In this document: piece by piece, positions 11,150 to 21,803 of the stretch | Numbering within the stretch: position 1 is the first letter of the stretch | Layout: the number at the start of each line of letters is the position of its first letter | Assembly: GCA_012931725.1 (NCBI GenBank) | Contig: WHSA01000445.1 | Location: 186,001-250,000 of the forward strand | Length of the DNA stretch: 64,000 bases | Direction: 5' to 3' | Origin: Litsea cubeba | Taxonomy: Eukaryota; Streptophyta; Magnoliopsida; Laurales; Lauraceae | Translations under genes and position numbers: made by a program | The notes under the pieces: model-generated | What the model was told of the DNA's origin: nothing | The model's database searches: none | What the model saw: the letters and a program-made list of their open reading frames with translations, nothing else

Positions 11150-11158
11150 TATATATAG
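11150..11158 (-). promoter_or_regulatory. TATA box of the Tekay-1 3' LTR
   Basis: TATATATA within ACTATATATAGAAAG, about 505 bp inside the LTR start. Conserved at 19186-19193 in the 5' LTR, which would drive the element, and in Tekay-2 (32985-32992 and 41054-41061). Activity is not shown. Confidence 0.6.
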
Positions 11159-11662
11159 TAAGTGAGGATGGGGCCCACAACTTAAAGAACTTCTCGGGCT
11201 CAAAACATGGTCTTCGGAGCTTCAAACGAATTCGACGAAGAAGACAAAGTTGTTCGGCAAAATTTCTAGTTTCCAAAAAGTATATATTTTGCACATTTTG
11301 GTGACATTGAAATCGGTGTCCAGATTTTGGGTAAAAAGACCATTTTGCCCTCAATTAGTGAAAAATCGGGTTTAAAGTCTTCAAATGAAAACGATGTCCA
11401 CATGAAAGTTGTAGGGATTAACAAGATAAATCCAATGGTTTTAAAAACACGATTCTTGGAAAATCACCGGTAAACCCCCAATCTCACACAATTCGTAATA
11501 AGAACCCCCAAAGGGTCCCACACATCAAAAGGCTCTCCAAATTCCCCAAAGCTATTATAAAAGCTATTCTAATCTCCAACTAATCCAGAACCACTAACAC
11601 ACTTAAAACTAAAACACAACTTAATCAACTCTAAACGAGGTCTCTCGGGTCGGGGTCTTACA

Positions 11663-11675
11663 TCCTCCACCCCTT
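11663..11675 (-). other. Polypurine tract of Tekay-1
   Basis: On the minus strand AAGGGGTGGAGGA directly precedes the 3' LTR start TGTAAG, the expected place for the plus-strand DNA primer. It lies immediately next to the end of the pol frame. Confidence 0.85.
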
Positions 11676-14600
11676 AGGACATTTGGTCCTCCAAATGAAA
11701 ATTAAAACTCACCTCCGGTAGAAGATGTGGGTACTTCTTCTGAACTTGATCCCGTAATTCCCAAGTTGCTTCTTCCGGTCCATGATTCTCCCAAAGTACC
11801 TTGACCCACTGAATAGTCCGAGTCCTCAATTCTTGTTCCTTGGTGTCAATGATCTGCTTAGGCTTCTCAACATAGGTCGCATCTTCTCGGATTTCTAATG
11901 GCTCATAACGGAGTATGTGTAGTCTGTCGGGAACGTACTTCTTCAACATAGACACATGGAAAACATTGTGTACGCCAGAAAGTTCGGGTGGTAAGGCTAA
12001 CCTGTAAGCCACATCACCAATCCTACTCACAATGTCGTACGGTCCAATGTATCTCCTAGACAATTTGCCCTTCTGTCCAAACCTCAAAGTTCCACGAGTA
12101 GGTGACACTTTCAAGAAAACCTTATCTCCTTCTTTGAACTGTAAATCCCTTCTGTGAGAGTCTGCATAACTCTTCTGTCTACTCTGAGCCACTTTCAGAC
12201 GTTCTTGGATCAACTTGACCTTGTCACTTGTCTCACTAACAATGGTCGGTCCATGGAAACTGCGAGTACCAACTTCTTCCCAACAAACAGGTGTCCTACA
12301 CCTTCTACCATACAAGGCCTCAAAAGGTGCCATACCGATACTCGAGTGGAAACTGTTGTTGTAAGCGAACTCACACAACGGTAAGGCTACATCCCATTGA
12401 GTCTTGAAATCTAGCACACAAGCTCGAAGCATATCCTCAAGTGTCTGAATTGTCCTTTCTGACTGGCCATCGGTCTGTGGGTGATAGGCTGTGCTGAACT
12501 GTAACTTCGTACCCATAGACTCATGCAATGTCTTCCAAAATCTTGAGACAAATCTACTGTCTCTATCGGATGTGATGGAAACTGGCTGTCCATGACGACT
12601 GACAATTTCTGTGACAAACAACTGTGCCAAAGGTAACATATGCATTTTCTTCCCAGTCTTCATCGGTAGGAAATGAGCTGACTTGGTGAGACGGTCCACT
12701 ATGACCCAAATAGCATCATTGCCCTTACTAGTCTTCGGTAAACCCGATATGAAGTCCATGGTAATGTGCTCCCATTTCCATTCCGGAATCTCTAATGGTC
12801 GTAGTAACCCTGGAGGCTTCTGATGTTCTGCCTTAATCAATTGACACGTCATACAACGAGAGACGAAAGCTGCTATCTCTCTCTTCATGTTATTCCACCA
12901 AAATCTGCCCTTCAAATTCTGGTACATCTTCGTACTGCCCGGGTGTATGGAATACTTGGTATCATGGGCCTCAGACATGATATTATTCCTCAAGTCCTCC
13001 AAGTTAGGCACACACAGACGGCCTCGGTAATACAAAACTCCATCTACAACACGAAAATCCGGGCGATCTGCTATATGTTCTGAAATCTTAGCCAACTCTG
13101 GGTCTTGTAACTGATTCTCTTTGATCTTCTGAATGAATGAAGGCTCTGACACTGACATGTTTGCTAACATGACACCCTCTCTTAGTGGATGAAATTCTAC
13201 TCCCAACTCTTCTAACTGTTGTACCACATAAGTCCCCCGAAGACTTGCCATGCTCACTGACTTTCTGCTCAAGGCATCTGCAACTACATTCGCTTTCCCC
13301 GGGTGATACTTGATTGGAAAATCGTAATCCTTGATATATTCCATCCATCTCCTCTGCCTCATGTTCAACTCCTTCTGAGAAAACAAGTACTGTAGGCTAC
13401 GGTGATCGGAGTGAACCTCAAACTTCTCTCCATAGAGGTAGTGTCTCCACATCTTCAAAGCTAAAACAACTGCGGCCAACTCGAGATCATGTGTTGCATA
13501 GTTCTTTTCATGATCCTTCAACTGCCGTGACCCATATGCAACTACCTTCCCATCTTGCATTAACACGCATCCAAGTCCAACATTGGAAGCATCGGTAAAA
13601 ATGGTAAAACCGCCGCTCCCAGATGGCAAAGTAAGGACTGGAGCTGTAGTCAATCTCTTCTTCAGCTCTTGGAAACTAGCCTCACACTTGTCTGTCCAAA
13701 CATATGGTGCATTCTTCCTTGTCAACTTCGTCAAGGGTGACGCAATCGACGAAAATCCTTGCACAAACCTCCTATAATACCCTGCCAATCCAAGAAAACT
13801 CCTGATTTCTGATGCATTCTTCGGTCTATCCCAATTCATGACTGCCTCAATCTTGGACGGGTCCACTGATAATCCTTCTTTGGAGATGATATGACCCAAA
13901 AATGTGACTTGGTCCAACCAAAATTCACACTTACTAAATTTCGCAAACAACTGATTATCCCTCAAAGGCTGGAGTGCTATCCTCAAATGTTCTTCGTGCT
14001 CTTCTTCGGTCTTGGAATACACTAAAATATCATCAATAAACACCACTGTAAACCGATCCAAATACTCCGCGAATATTTTGTTCATCAATGCCATGAAAAC
14101 TGCCGGTGCATTAGTCAAACCAAATGGCATCACCAGAAATTCATAGTGTCCATATCTTGTCCGAAAGGCTGTTTTTGACACATCCGAATCTCTAACTCTC
14201 AACTGATGGTAGCCTGACCTCAAATCAATCTTCGAAAAGTAAGCAGCTCCTTGCAACTGATCAAACAATTCATCTATCCTTGGCAATGGATATTTGTTTT
14301 TGATGGTCACTTGGTTCAATCTTCTATAGTCAATACACATTCTCATGGAACCATCCTTCTTCTTTACAAACAAAACTGGTGCTCCCCACGGTGACACACT
14401 AGGTCTCACAAAACCTTTGTCCAAAAGTTCTTGCAATTGCCTCTTCAACTCTCCCAATTCTGCCGGGGCCATTCTGTAAGGTGCGATAGATATCGGAGCG
14501 GTCCCCAGTAACAACTCAATAGTGAAGTCTATCTCTCTAATGGGTGGCAATCCTAGTATCTCTTCCGGGAAAACATCCGGAAATTCACAAACGATTGGGA

Positions 14601-15414
14601 TCTCCTCCACCCCTTGGGATCGTTTATCCTCCGTGATAAACGCCATATAACCCTCACAACCACTTTTTAGAAGTCTATCAGCCTTCAACGCTGAAATAAA
14701 CCCTGCACCAGAATTACTCCTCTCTCCCTGAAACAACACCCCTGCTTGGGTCTCCTCTAACTTAAAAGTTAAGGTCTTATGGAAACAATCCATAGTAGCA
14801 TGGTATCCTGCTAACCAATCCATCCCTAGGATGACATCAAAATCCTGCATCTCCAACAAAATGAGATCTGCCGGTAACACTACTTCTCCTATCATGACTG
14901 GACAACTAGGGTAAAAAGTTCTACAAACAACTTCCTTACCTAAAGGGGTAGTCACAGTCAGAATGAAACTCAACTCTCTAGCATGCATATCAATCAACAT
15001 AGCAAATTTTGGAGATAGGAATGAGTGAGTAGAGCCAGGGTCAAACAAAACCTTAGCATCAAAACCACAGACGAGAAGTGTACCTTCCACTACATTTCCT
15101 TCAGCCTCTGCATCAGCTCTATTGACAGCATAGAGTTGTGCCCTTTGTGGTGGCATGTTCTGCCCTTGCTGTTGCCTGCCTTGTGGTGCATTCCTATTTT
15201 GGTTCTGAGGACGCTGATTTTGATTCTGATTCTGCCCTTGCTGACGGGCCTGTTGTTGCTGTTGTTGCGGTGGCCTAAACTGTTTCTGAGGTGCCTGTTG
15301 TTGTAGTGGCCTTGCTTGATTCTGAACTACCAATGCATTCTGAGGTGGTGCCTGACGCTGTACTCCTTGTTGTTGTCTATTCTGTCTTGGGCATTCCCTC
15401 ATCTGATGGTCCAT
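11674..15414 (-). CDS. Tekay-1 pol: protease, RT, RNase H, integrase, chromodomain
   Basis: 1246 codons without a stop, in the same frame as gag upstream, so the true protein is one gag-pol polyprotein and this ATG is only the first after the last gag stop. Domains by residue of this frame: second zinc knuckle at the start, Gln-rich linker 20-100, aspartic protease near 124 (FDPGSTHSF), RT with YRRLNQVT and catalytic FIDD near 458, RNase H near 605 (FTDASNVGLG, DLELAAVVLA, HSDHRSL), integrase zinc-binding region near 823, catalytic D (MDFISGLP, about 886), D (SDRDSRF, about 950) and E (DGQSERT, about 985). A chromodomain-like region lies at about 1180-1225 (YVEKPKQIID, VKVLWENHG, EEATWE). All catalytic residues I checked are present. 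Confidence 0.95.
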   Translation of the reverse strand: MDHQMRECPRQNRQQQGVQRQAPPQNALVVQNQARPLQQQAPQKQFRPPQQQQQQARQQGQNQNQNQRPQNQNRNAPQGRQQQGQNMPPQRAQLYAVNRADAEAEGNVVEGTLLVCGFDAKVLFDPGSTHSFLSPKFAMLIDMHARELSFILTVTTPLGKEVVCRTFYPSCPVMIGEVVLPADLILLEMQDFDVILGMDWLAGYHATMDCFHKTLTFKLEETQAGVLFQGERSNSGAGFISALKADRLLKSGCEGYMAFITEDKRSQGVEEIPIVCEFPDVFPEEILGLPPIREIDFTIELLLGTAPISIAPYRMAPAELGELKRQLQELLDKGFVRPSVSPWGAPVLFVKKKDGSMRMCIDYRRLNQVTIKNKYPLPRIDELFDQLQGAAYFSKIDLRSGYHQLRVRDSDVSKTAFRTRYGHYEFLVMPFGLTNAPAVFMALMNKIFAEYLDRFTVVFIDDILVYSKTEEEHEEHLRIALQPLRDNQLFAKFSKCEFWLDQVTFLGHIISKEGLSVDPSKIEAVMNWDRPKNASEIRSFLGLAGYYRRFVQGFSSIASPLTKLTRKNAPYVWTDKCEASFQELKKRLTTAPVLTLPSGSGGFTIFTDASNVGLGCVLMQDGKVVAYGSRQLKDHEKNYATHDLELAAVVLALKMWRHYLYGEKFEVHSDHRSLQYLFSQKELNMRQRRWMEYIKDYDFPIKYHPGKANVVADALSRKSVSMASLRGTYVVQQLEELGVEFHPLREGVMLANMSVSEPSFIQKIKENQLQDPELAKISEHIADRPDFRVVDGVLYYRGRLCVPNLEDLRNNIMSEAHDTKYSIHPGSTKMYQNLKGRFWWNNMKREIAAFVSRCMTCQLIKAEHQKPPGLLRPLEIPEWKWEHITMDFISGLPKTSKGNDAIWVIVDRLTKSAHFLPMKTGKKMHMLPLAQLFVTEIVSRHGQPVSITSDRDSRFVSRFWKTLHESMGTKLQFSTAYHPQTDGQSERTIQTLEDMLRACVLDFKTQWDVALPLCEFAYNNSFHSSIGMAPFEALYGRRCRTPVCWEEVGTRSFHGPTIVSETSDKVKLIQERLKVAQSRQKSYADSHRRDLQFKEGDKVFLKVSPTRGTLRFGQKGKLSRRYIGPYDIVSRIGDVAYRLALPPELSGVHNVFHVSMLKKYVPDRLHILRYEPLEIREDATYVEKPKQIIDTKEQELRTRTIQWVKVLWENHGPEEATWELRDQVQKKYPHLLPEVSFNFHLEDQMS

Positions 15415-16473
15415 CGAACCACATCTAAAACATGCCCCCGTGATAGTACGACACCGGGCATTCCCATGATATTTTCCACAATGGATACAAGCTCCTTGAT
15501 TCTGTGCATTCTGCTCTTGTCTTGGCCTCTTGTTTTGATTGTTTCTCTATTGATTGTTCTGCTGTTGGACTTGACCCTTTCCTTGGTTCTTGATGATCTT
15601 GTTGTGAAAGTTCTCAAATTTGTATGCTCTCTTGACAGCTTCTTCAAAGGTAACGGGTGGTACAACCCCGGTAGCATCCCTCTCAATAATCGGGTGAAGT
15701 CCCTCAAGGAACTTGGTTATCTTCTTCTCCTCTGTGTCTACTAACTCCGGTGCATACCTTGACAACCTCTCAAATTTGGTAAGGTATTCGAGGACTGTCA
15801 TGTTCCCTTGTACAAGTTGCTGAAATTCTACTGCCTTCTGCCTCTTGACATGTGTAGGTACATATTTCTCTCCAAACTGTCTCTTGAAGCTAGCCCAAGC
15901 TTCTGCATCAGCCACTGTCCTGTATTCTGCCTTGACGGTCTTCCACCAAATATCCGCTAAACCCACAAACATAGAGGCTGCCAATTGTACACGTTCTACA
16001 CCGGTACATATGAAGATCTCAAATATATTTTCGGTGTGCTCAAGCCAATCATCTGCTGCCATTGGGTCCTCAGTCCCCAAAAATTCTTTCGGTCCTCTCT
16101 TTCTGAACCGCTCATACAACACATTAGGATCATTCCCTCTAATGTTTACCGGACCAGGTGGTGCAACTGGGATTGGTTCCGGTCTCCTCTCCAATATCCC
16201 CAACAACTATGCCTGCATTTGAGCTATCTCCCTAGCATGATCCTCGTCTTTCTTAAGCATCTGTTCTTGCAATCTGGTCTGTGTCTCATATGCTTGTGCT
16301 TGGAGCCTAGCCTGATTCTCATTGGCCTGGCGTTGTTGGTCTATCATAGCCTGCATCATCTGTTGGAATTGGTTCTGCATGTTGTTGTCCTGAAGTTCCT
16401 CTGTACTAAGCCCTGCACTCTCGCTGTTACTGGCAATGTGATTACTGTTTGCTGTTCTTTTGCGAGGTGGCAT
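15415..16473 (-). pseudogene. Tekay-1 gag (two premature stops)
   Basis: Starts at ATG 16473 (MPPRKRTANSNH), aligned with the Tekay-2 gag start at 35755. The gag core runs through FRKRGPKEFLGTEDP, WLEHTENIFE, WKTVKAEYRT and LEYLTKFERLSRYAPE. A Gln/Asn-rich basic tail follows, then two zinc knuckles, CX2CX3HX4C (CIHCGKYHGNARC) and CX2CX4HX4C (CFRCGSMDHQMREC, ending in the pol entry). TAG at 16207-16209 and 15547-15549 interrupt it; Tekay-2 has CAG at the first, and the second lies in a Gln/Asn run. Frame is otherwise continuous into pol, so two reversals separate it from an open gag-pol. Gag forms the virus-like particle in this family. Confidence 0.9.
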
Positions 16474-16609
16474 AACGCTGCAAAACAAATTGTTAGCACA
16501 TATAAATCAAGTACAGGGTGGTCACACATTGCTCACACGATTCTATCTAACGGATCCTCGCCACGTACTTAAGATTTCTAGTTTCTTTTAATTGCCTGAA
16601 ACATGCCCC

Positions 16610-16621
16610 GCTCTGATACCA
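16610..16621 (-). other. Primer-binding site of Tekay-1 (initiator tRNA-Met)
   Basis: Minus strand TGGTATCAGAGC, complementary to the 3' end of plant initiator tRNA-Met, four bases (GGAC) after the 5' LTR end GGTCGCGACA. It primes minus-strand DNA synthesis. Confidence 0.93.
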
Positions 16622-16625
16622 GTCC

Positions 16626-19600
16626 TGTCGCGACCCCGGACCGAAAGAGGAAAGGATCCGAGTCCGGGAGGTCGGGACGGTGGGTTGATGCCGCGCCACG
16701 TGCATCTCTTTGGCTAAAACGCACACGGAATTAAAAGAATATTTATCCGTGCACGTGATTTCCCACAGGGTTCCGCGGTGAGGATTATCTTTACACATCA
16801 TCTCACATATAACCATATCAAACACATTCTCATAATTGCGGAAGCGTGTAGTAAACCATATTAATACCATTCAAATCCATAAACAAGACTGATTTATGGT
16901 TAACATAATAAGATATCAGGATGAGCAATGGTCAAGCATGTTTTCCCCAAAAGTAAAGTTAAGTGTAATTACAAAATATCAGTTAATTAAAGCCCCCAAA
17001 ATAATGGTCAACAGAGACCGTACAACCAAATGAAATCTAAAACAAAGATATCAAGTTCCCAAAGTGTATCGTTCTCAAGGCAAGGCCGAATGTCTACATG
17101 ACATCATCGGCTTGCCACTCAATCACTCGTTGATGTTCACCGACCGCCTCCTCTGGCTCCTCCTCAACGGCAATAAGCTCGGGACCTGAGTACCAAAATA
17201 ATTGGATCAGACACGACGGTCTGGCAGGTGGGTGAAAAGATATAACAATAATAAAACAATGATGATATGCAAGAGTTAAGAAAACTTATGGATAAACACT
17301 GAACTTTGTAAAAGACAATGTATTATTTCCAAAGAAGTACATATGCAATAAATCATGTGAGGTAACAAGGATTTGGAAACTGTCAAGATGGCAACCCCAC
17401 AAGCTAGATCCTCCCTTCACCGAAGTGAAGAGAGCACATACCCTAACAGGATCATTGGCCTCAGTCACACGAGGTGAGGAGGAACAACGATAAACGGGAT
17501 CATTGACCTCAGTCACACGAGGTGAGGAGGAACAACGATAAATACTATAATATATATACTATACAGGACCACGGTAGCGAACCGGGTAAACTATGCAAAT
17601 TCCAGACTGCAGCTGACTATCAGGAGGGGAAGGAACCCCAAGTCGGTGGATCAAACCGACGAGGTCGTCCAAGCTCAGTGGTGCCGACTCTTAGGTCAAA
17701 TACGATAAATCAAATCATATGCACGGTAAGAAACGGGGTGCCAAAATGCACAAAATACACATTCTCCTCGAGTTGCCATATACAAGTTAGCAAAAGCTAA
17801 ACACATCACTTCTAGTATTCTTGGAACAGTCTAGTCATATCAAGTTGATTTGAAATCCCAAATAGGAGTTTAGTTGAAAATCGAATACAAATAGTTTTCC
17901 CCTCTTTATAGGCTAATAATGGAGTTTCTAGAATTGAATCAGTGTGAATAGGGTCCCGTATGTCAGTTATATGAAATTTTGGTACTCTTTAAGAGTTAGG
18001 GACATTCCGGGCCCTTATCCACATTGGTCAATCTATACAATCTCATGGAATCCCCCTGATGAGGTTTCCTCCTTCCTTCGGACTTCATACAATACCTTAC
18101 CCATCCTTGAATAACATTGGGGCTCCAAACGATACTTCCACACTACAGCCCCTCACAATTTACCCCAATCTTTCATGGGTTTAAATGCATCAATACAGGT
18201 TCAATGTCTTCAATCAAGAAGATAAGGGATAGAGCTGAATTGGACTTGAGTATGGGCTTGGAATGAATCTGGAAAAATAGTCCCACAACTCTCTTAATTA
18301 CAGTTCATCTCATTTCAGTCCGATCGATCGGACCTGAAGGGCGATCGATCGGTCCTGAAGACCCTCTCAGTTATTTACAGTCCGATCGATCGGACCTGAT
18401 GGGCGATCGATCGGTCCTGAGAACCCTCTCAGTTATTTACAGTCCGATCGATCGGACCTGATGGGCGATCGATCGGTCCTGTAGCGAATTTCAACTCCTT
18501 TGGTTGAATTCTTCTCTTGTCCAACTCCAATCCATTTCCTTTCTTTCCCCTTCTTCCATACATATCTTCACAAACAATTGGGCTATTCCTTGATCTCATT
18601 ATCTCATCAAATCATCATTTAAAATCAATAAGACTAAACCATCAAACATGATAAATCATTAAAACCATTAATGAAGACAAATCAAGACTTTGCATAAAAC
18701 ATGATAAAACACATGAGAATCATTTCATCCACTTGCCTTGGGTCCAAATGCAAATCAATTGAGCTCTAATCACCTCTTAGCCTCAATCAAACACCTATAC
18801 ACAAAACCCCCAAATCCAAACCCTAGATTAACAAAATCCAATTAAAACAAAACGGAATCTTCCAATAATTGAAATATAGCTACCCTAGGGCCTAACAAAC
18901 AAGATTATAAAACTTTTAGGAAGATCACTTACAAGGAAGTTCTTCAAAAAGCAAGGTGTTGTCCAAAGTAAGTTTTGGAGTGGGCGGTTTTCTTCAAAAA
19001 TGGTGTCAAGACGAAGGCCTTGAGATGAGGAAGAAGATTATAGCAACTAATTTTCCATTAGCACTAGTTTAGTGGGGGATTGAAGATGAAGAAGCAAGAA
19101 AAGGTAAGGAAAAACCCTTAGGGCTGGGATTTCTCTTCTCCTCTAGGGTTTTTGCCAGAAATGGGAAAAAGAAGAAGAAACTTTCTATATATAGTAAGTG
19201 AGGATGGGGCCCACAACTTAAAGAACTTCTCGGGCTCAAAACATGGTCTTCGGAGCTTCAAACGAATTCGACGAAGAAGACAAAGTTGTTCGGCAAAATT
19301 TCTAGTTTCCAAAAAGTATATATTTTGCACATTTTGGTGACATTGAAATCGGTGTCCAGATTTTGGGTAAAAAGACCATTTTGCCCTCAATTAGTGAAAA
19401 ATCGGGTTTAAAGTCTTCAAATGAAAACGATGTCCACATGAAAGTTGTAGGGATTAACAAGATAAATCCAATGGTTTTAAAAACACGATTCTTGGAAAAT
19501 CACCGGTAAACCCCCAATCTCACACAATTCGTAATAAGAACCCCCAAAGGGTCCCACACATCAAAAGGCTCTCCAAATTCCCCAAAGCTATTATAAAAGC

Positions 19601-19698
19601 TATTCTAATCTCCAACTAATCCAGAACCACTAACACACTTAAAACTAAAACACAACTTAATCAACTCTAAACGAGGTCTCTCGGGTCGGGGTCTTACA
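16626..19698 (-). repeat. 5' LTR of Tekay-1
   Basis: 3073 bp, termini as in the 3' LTR. Carries the TATATATA box at 19186-19193, the palindrome array at about 18316-18483 and the duplicated 48-bp segment at about 17445-17545. Followed at 19699 by the second TSD copy ATAAG. Confidence 0.95.
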
Positions 19699-19703
19699 AT
19701 AAG
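19699..19703. repeat. Right target-site duplication of Tekay-1 (ATAAG)
   Basis: Second copy of ATAAG, directly after the LTR end TCTTACA, matching 8584-8588. Confidence 0.95.
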
Positions 19704-20936
19704 TGAGGTAAACAGCGAGATCTCTCCTCAGTGCAATGTCAGGACATATGGCGTTTGTACTTGCACAGAAATCTCTCAACTCTTCTTGCATGGCCAAGAT
19801 CTTCTTTGAACTTGGATCCTCAGCTCCGGCTTCCTGGGTCACGCTATCAGAAGACTCCCTGCTATCAGAAAAGTTGGGGAATGAAGAGCTAAAACTCTTC
19901 CAACTGCTGGATCTAACTTTCGAACCCCCCTTCTCCTTCAAAAAATCATAGAAGGCGACGAGCTGAAAGTATAGAAGCCTGAACTCCTCAGACTGCCCCT
20001 CGAGGACGCTGTCAATCGGCATAAACTCCTCATAGAGTTTGCCGAGGATGGGCAATCCGGTAATAGTGCTCAGCTCCTTCAAAGAAAAACCAATCTCACC
20101 ATTCGTCACAACGAAGGTATTGGTTTGTGGGAGGAATGACTCCAGCATAGCCATGAAGGCCTCGTCGGAAAAGATCACGGTCTCCCTAAAGGCGCGGACT
20201 GCATCAAAAATCTCGGCTTCCTTCAAAACGGCGCCACCAATCAGCAGGACGCGATCAGTCCACGACTTCCACTCGGAGTCAGCATTGAAGCGGCCACGAA
20301 GTCGGAAAGGCTTGATCCAATTGCTGCCGTCACCACTGAAAACACCAAGGCCCACCGGTCTCAAATCGACCGACGGATAATCAGAGCCCTGGTAGCCGCT
20401 GGATGGCATCAACAGGTCCATGTCAACAGGCGACCTCTCCGTATATCCAGGAGAACCGCCAACAAAAACCCCGGTCTTGATTACATTTGTCCTTCTCACC
20501 CAGCTTGGGGGATCTTCCCTCTTAGGGCACGTGGGGGCAAGGCTCAGAATCGAGACGGTGCGATCAAACGTCGACCGGGTAGCAACAGTCTTCTTCTCAC
20601 CATCTGCTGTGAAAGAAAACTGAAAACATCTCCTCTGGTATGTCATGTCATCAGGGACTGCATCACCAAAGAAGAAGGTAGGCTTGGGCAAAACGCTCTG
20701 ATCTTCCATCACCCATGGACGACTGCTTACCATGATCTTATAGAATTCCTCTCACTTGAGAGTGATCAGTCGCTGCCTCATCTCATCTCTGTTGAGGGAG
20801 TCGCACTCTTCCAGATTTCTCTCAACATACTGGACCTTCTCAAAAGCCTACTGAACGGCCGGATTAGAAGATCTAGAAGATCGACGAGGTACGCTTGTAG
20901 CAGGCTCTTTACCCTTGTTCGCTCTGGAGGAACCAC
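19704..20936 (-). pseudogene. Tat-1 antisense gene, exon 2, N-terminal part (plant-mobile-domain-like)
   Basis: The exon starts at acceptor TCCTTTTCAG|GTGGTTCC (20936) and runs to the Tekay-1 insertion. The N-terminus is Ser/Arg/Lys-rich (SSRANKGKEPATSVPRRSSR). It continues through DSLNRDEMRQRL, KPTFFFGDAVPDDMTYQRR and WTDRVLLIGGAVLKEAEIFDAV. The most diagnostic block follows (FLPQTNTFVVTNGEIGFSLKE, then ITGLPILGKLYEEFMP), which matches the W/L-P-E-T-N-T-F ... GE ... TL-D-V ... GLP pattern of the plant mobile domain. Lesions: TAG near 20848-20850 (Tat-2 CAG) and TGA near 20755-20757 (Tat-2 GGA). From about 20736 down the frame is open to the insertion. Confidence 0.78.
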
Positions 20937-21289
20937 CTGAAAAGGATGGAAAAGAAAAAGATCAAACATCAAAATGACAGAATCTCGCTAAAAAAATCTG
21001 GCGAAATTTTGACATGATGACGGGGCAATTCCGAAGAAAAGGAACTATCCCGAAAGAAATAAGAAAGCTTGAAGATGGGCTCAACATCGCTGCGAGCTCC
21101 GAAACTCCAAACTTTCGAAACCTCAAAGTCTCCGCAAAATCAAGAAGGGCTCAACATCACTGCGAGCTCCAAATTCCCAAATTTGCGAAAACTTTCAGGT
21201 ATGCTATCACATTATGCTACAAATTTAATTTACAAATTGAATGCATGCATGAACATCTTGGTTTGCGGAAAAAAATGCATTATCATGAT

Positions 21290-21530
21290 GAGCAAAAAAA
21301 AAAAAAAAAAAAAAAGAAATTTTCTCTAAAAAAAAAAGAGGGGAAAGAAAACAAAAAAAAAAGAAACTTTCTCTAAAAAAAAAAAAGAGGGGAAAGAAAA
21401 CAAAAAAGAAAAGAAAAGAAACTTTCTCTAAAAAAAAGAGAGGGGAAAGAAAAGAAAAAAAAAAGAAAGAAAAGAAACTCTCTCAAAAAAAAAAAGGAGG
21501 GAAAGAAAAAAAAAAAGAAAAAAAACGAGG
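21290..21530 (+). repeat. Homopurine array (A-rich with GAGGGGAAAGAAAA units)
   Basis: Four or five imperfect tandem units of about 45-55 bp of the form GAAACTTTCTCT + A-run + GAGGGGAAAG. Almost pure purine on the plus strand. Phe-rich frames on the other strand are compositional. Tat-2 has only a short remnant. Confidence 0.85.
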
Positions 21531-21540
21531 GCTGGCCCAC

Positions 21541-21603
21541 AGGTCGTGGCCCACAGGCCACGTGGCCGTACGGCCAGATCCGTACGGATCTGTCCGTACG
21601 GCC
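21541..21603. repeat. GGCCACGTGGCC / CCGTACGG palindrome cluster
   Basis: Overlapping short palindromes: GGCCACGTGGCC, GGCCGTACGGCC and GATCCGTACGGATC, then another CCGTACGG. Partly kept in Tat-2 at 47539-47577. It lies inside predicted intron 1 of the antisense gene. Confidence 0.8.
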
Positions 21604-21803
21604 CACACAAAAAAAAAACAAAAAACAAAAAACATGAAAAAAAAGAAAAGAAAAAAAAAACGTGTGAAAAAAAAAGGGGGAGGCAAACACGTGGAAAAGA
21701 AAAAAAAAAGAGAAGAAAAGAAAAGAAAGAAACAAAAAAAAAGAAAGAACTTTATTTTTTTTCCTACAATGGAGTTTTCTTGAAAAAAAAAAGGAGAACT
21801 TAC

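Larger units (their letters stand above)
8589..11662 (-). repeat. 3' LTR of Tekay-1
   Basis: 3074 bp, running on the minus strand from TGTAAGACCCCG (11662) to CGGGGTCGCGACA (8589). It contains a TATATATA box (11150-11158), a palindrome array (10279-10446), and a two-copy direct repeat of about 48 bp near 9410-9500 (ATTGACCTCAGTCACACGAG). It matches 16626-19698 almost base for base. Confidence 0.95.
8589..19698 (-). mobile_element. Tekay-1: complete Ty3-gypsy chromovirus (Del/Tekay-like), young
   Basis: An 11.1-kb element on the minus strand with two LTRs of about 3.07 kb, termini TGTAAGACCCCG ... GGTCGCGACA, and TSD ATAAG on both sides. It has an initiator tRNA-Met binding site, one continuous gag-protease-RT-RNase H-integrase-chromodomain frame and a polypurine tract. 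LTR size, primer site and C-terminal chromodomain fit the Tekay (Del) clade. By eye the two LTRs differ at about two dozen small sites, about half of them one-base indels, in about 3 kb, so the insertion is recent. The coding frame has only two stops, both in gag, so the copy is close to intact. It interrupts the antisense gene of Tat-1, in that gene's own orientation. Confidence 0.95.
20937..21803 (-). other. Predicted intron 1 of the Tat-1 antisense gene
   Basis: The 867-nt minus-strand intron has a near-consensus donor CAA|GTAAGT and acceptor TCCTTTTCAG|GT. It is phase 1. It holds the homopurine/A-rich arrays and the CGTACGG palindromes, which become pyrimidine-rich in the antisense RNA. 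Tat-2 has the same donor and acceptor but a 564-nt intron (47184-47747), so length varies while the splice sites do not. Confidence 0.7.

Noticed and set aside
12154..13777. Several short plus-strand frames inside Tekay-1
   Set aside because: They are antisense shadows of the intact pol frame, with no family resemblance.
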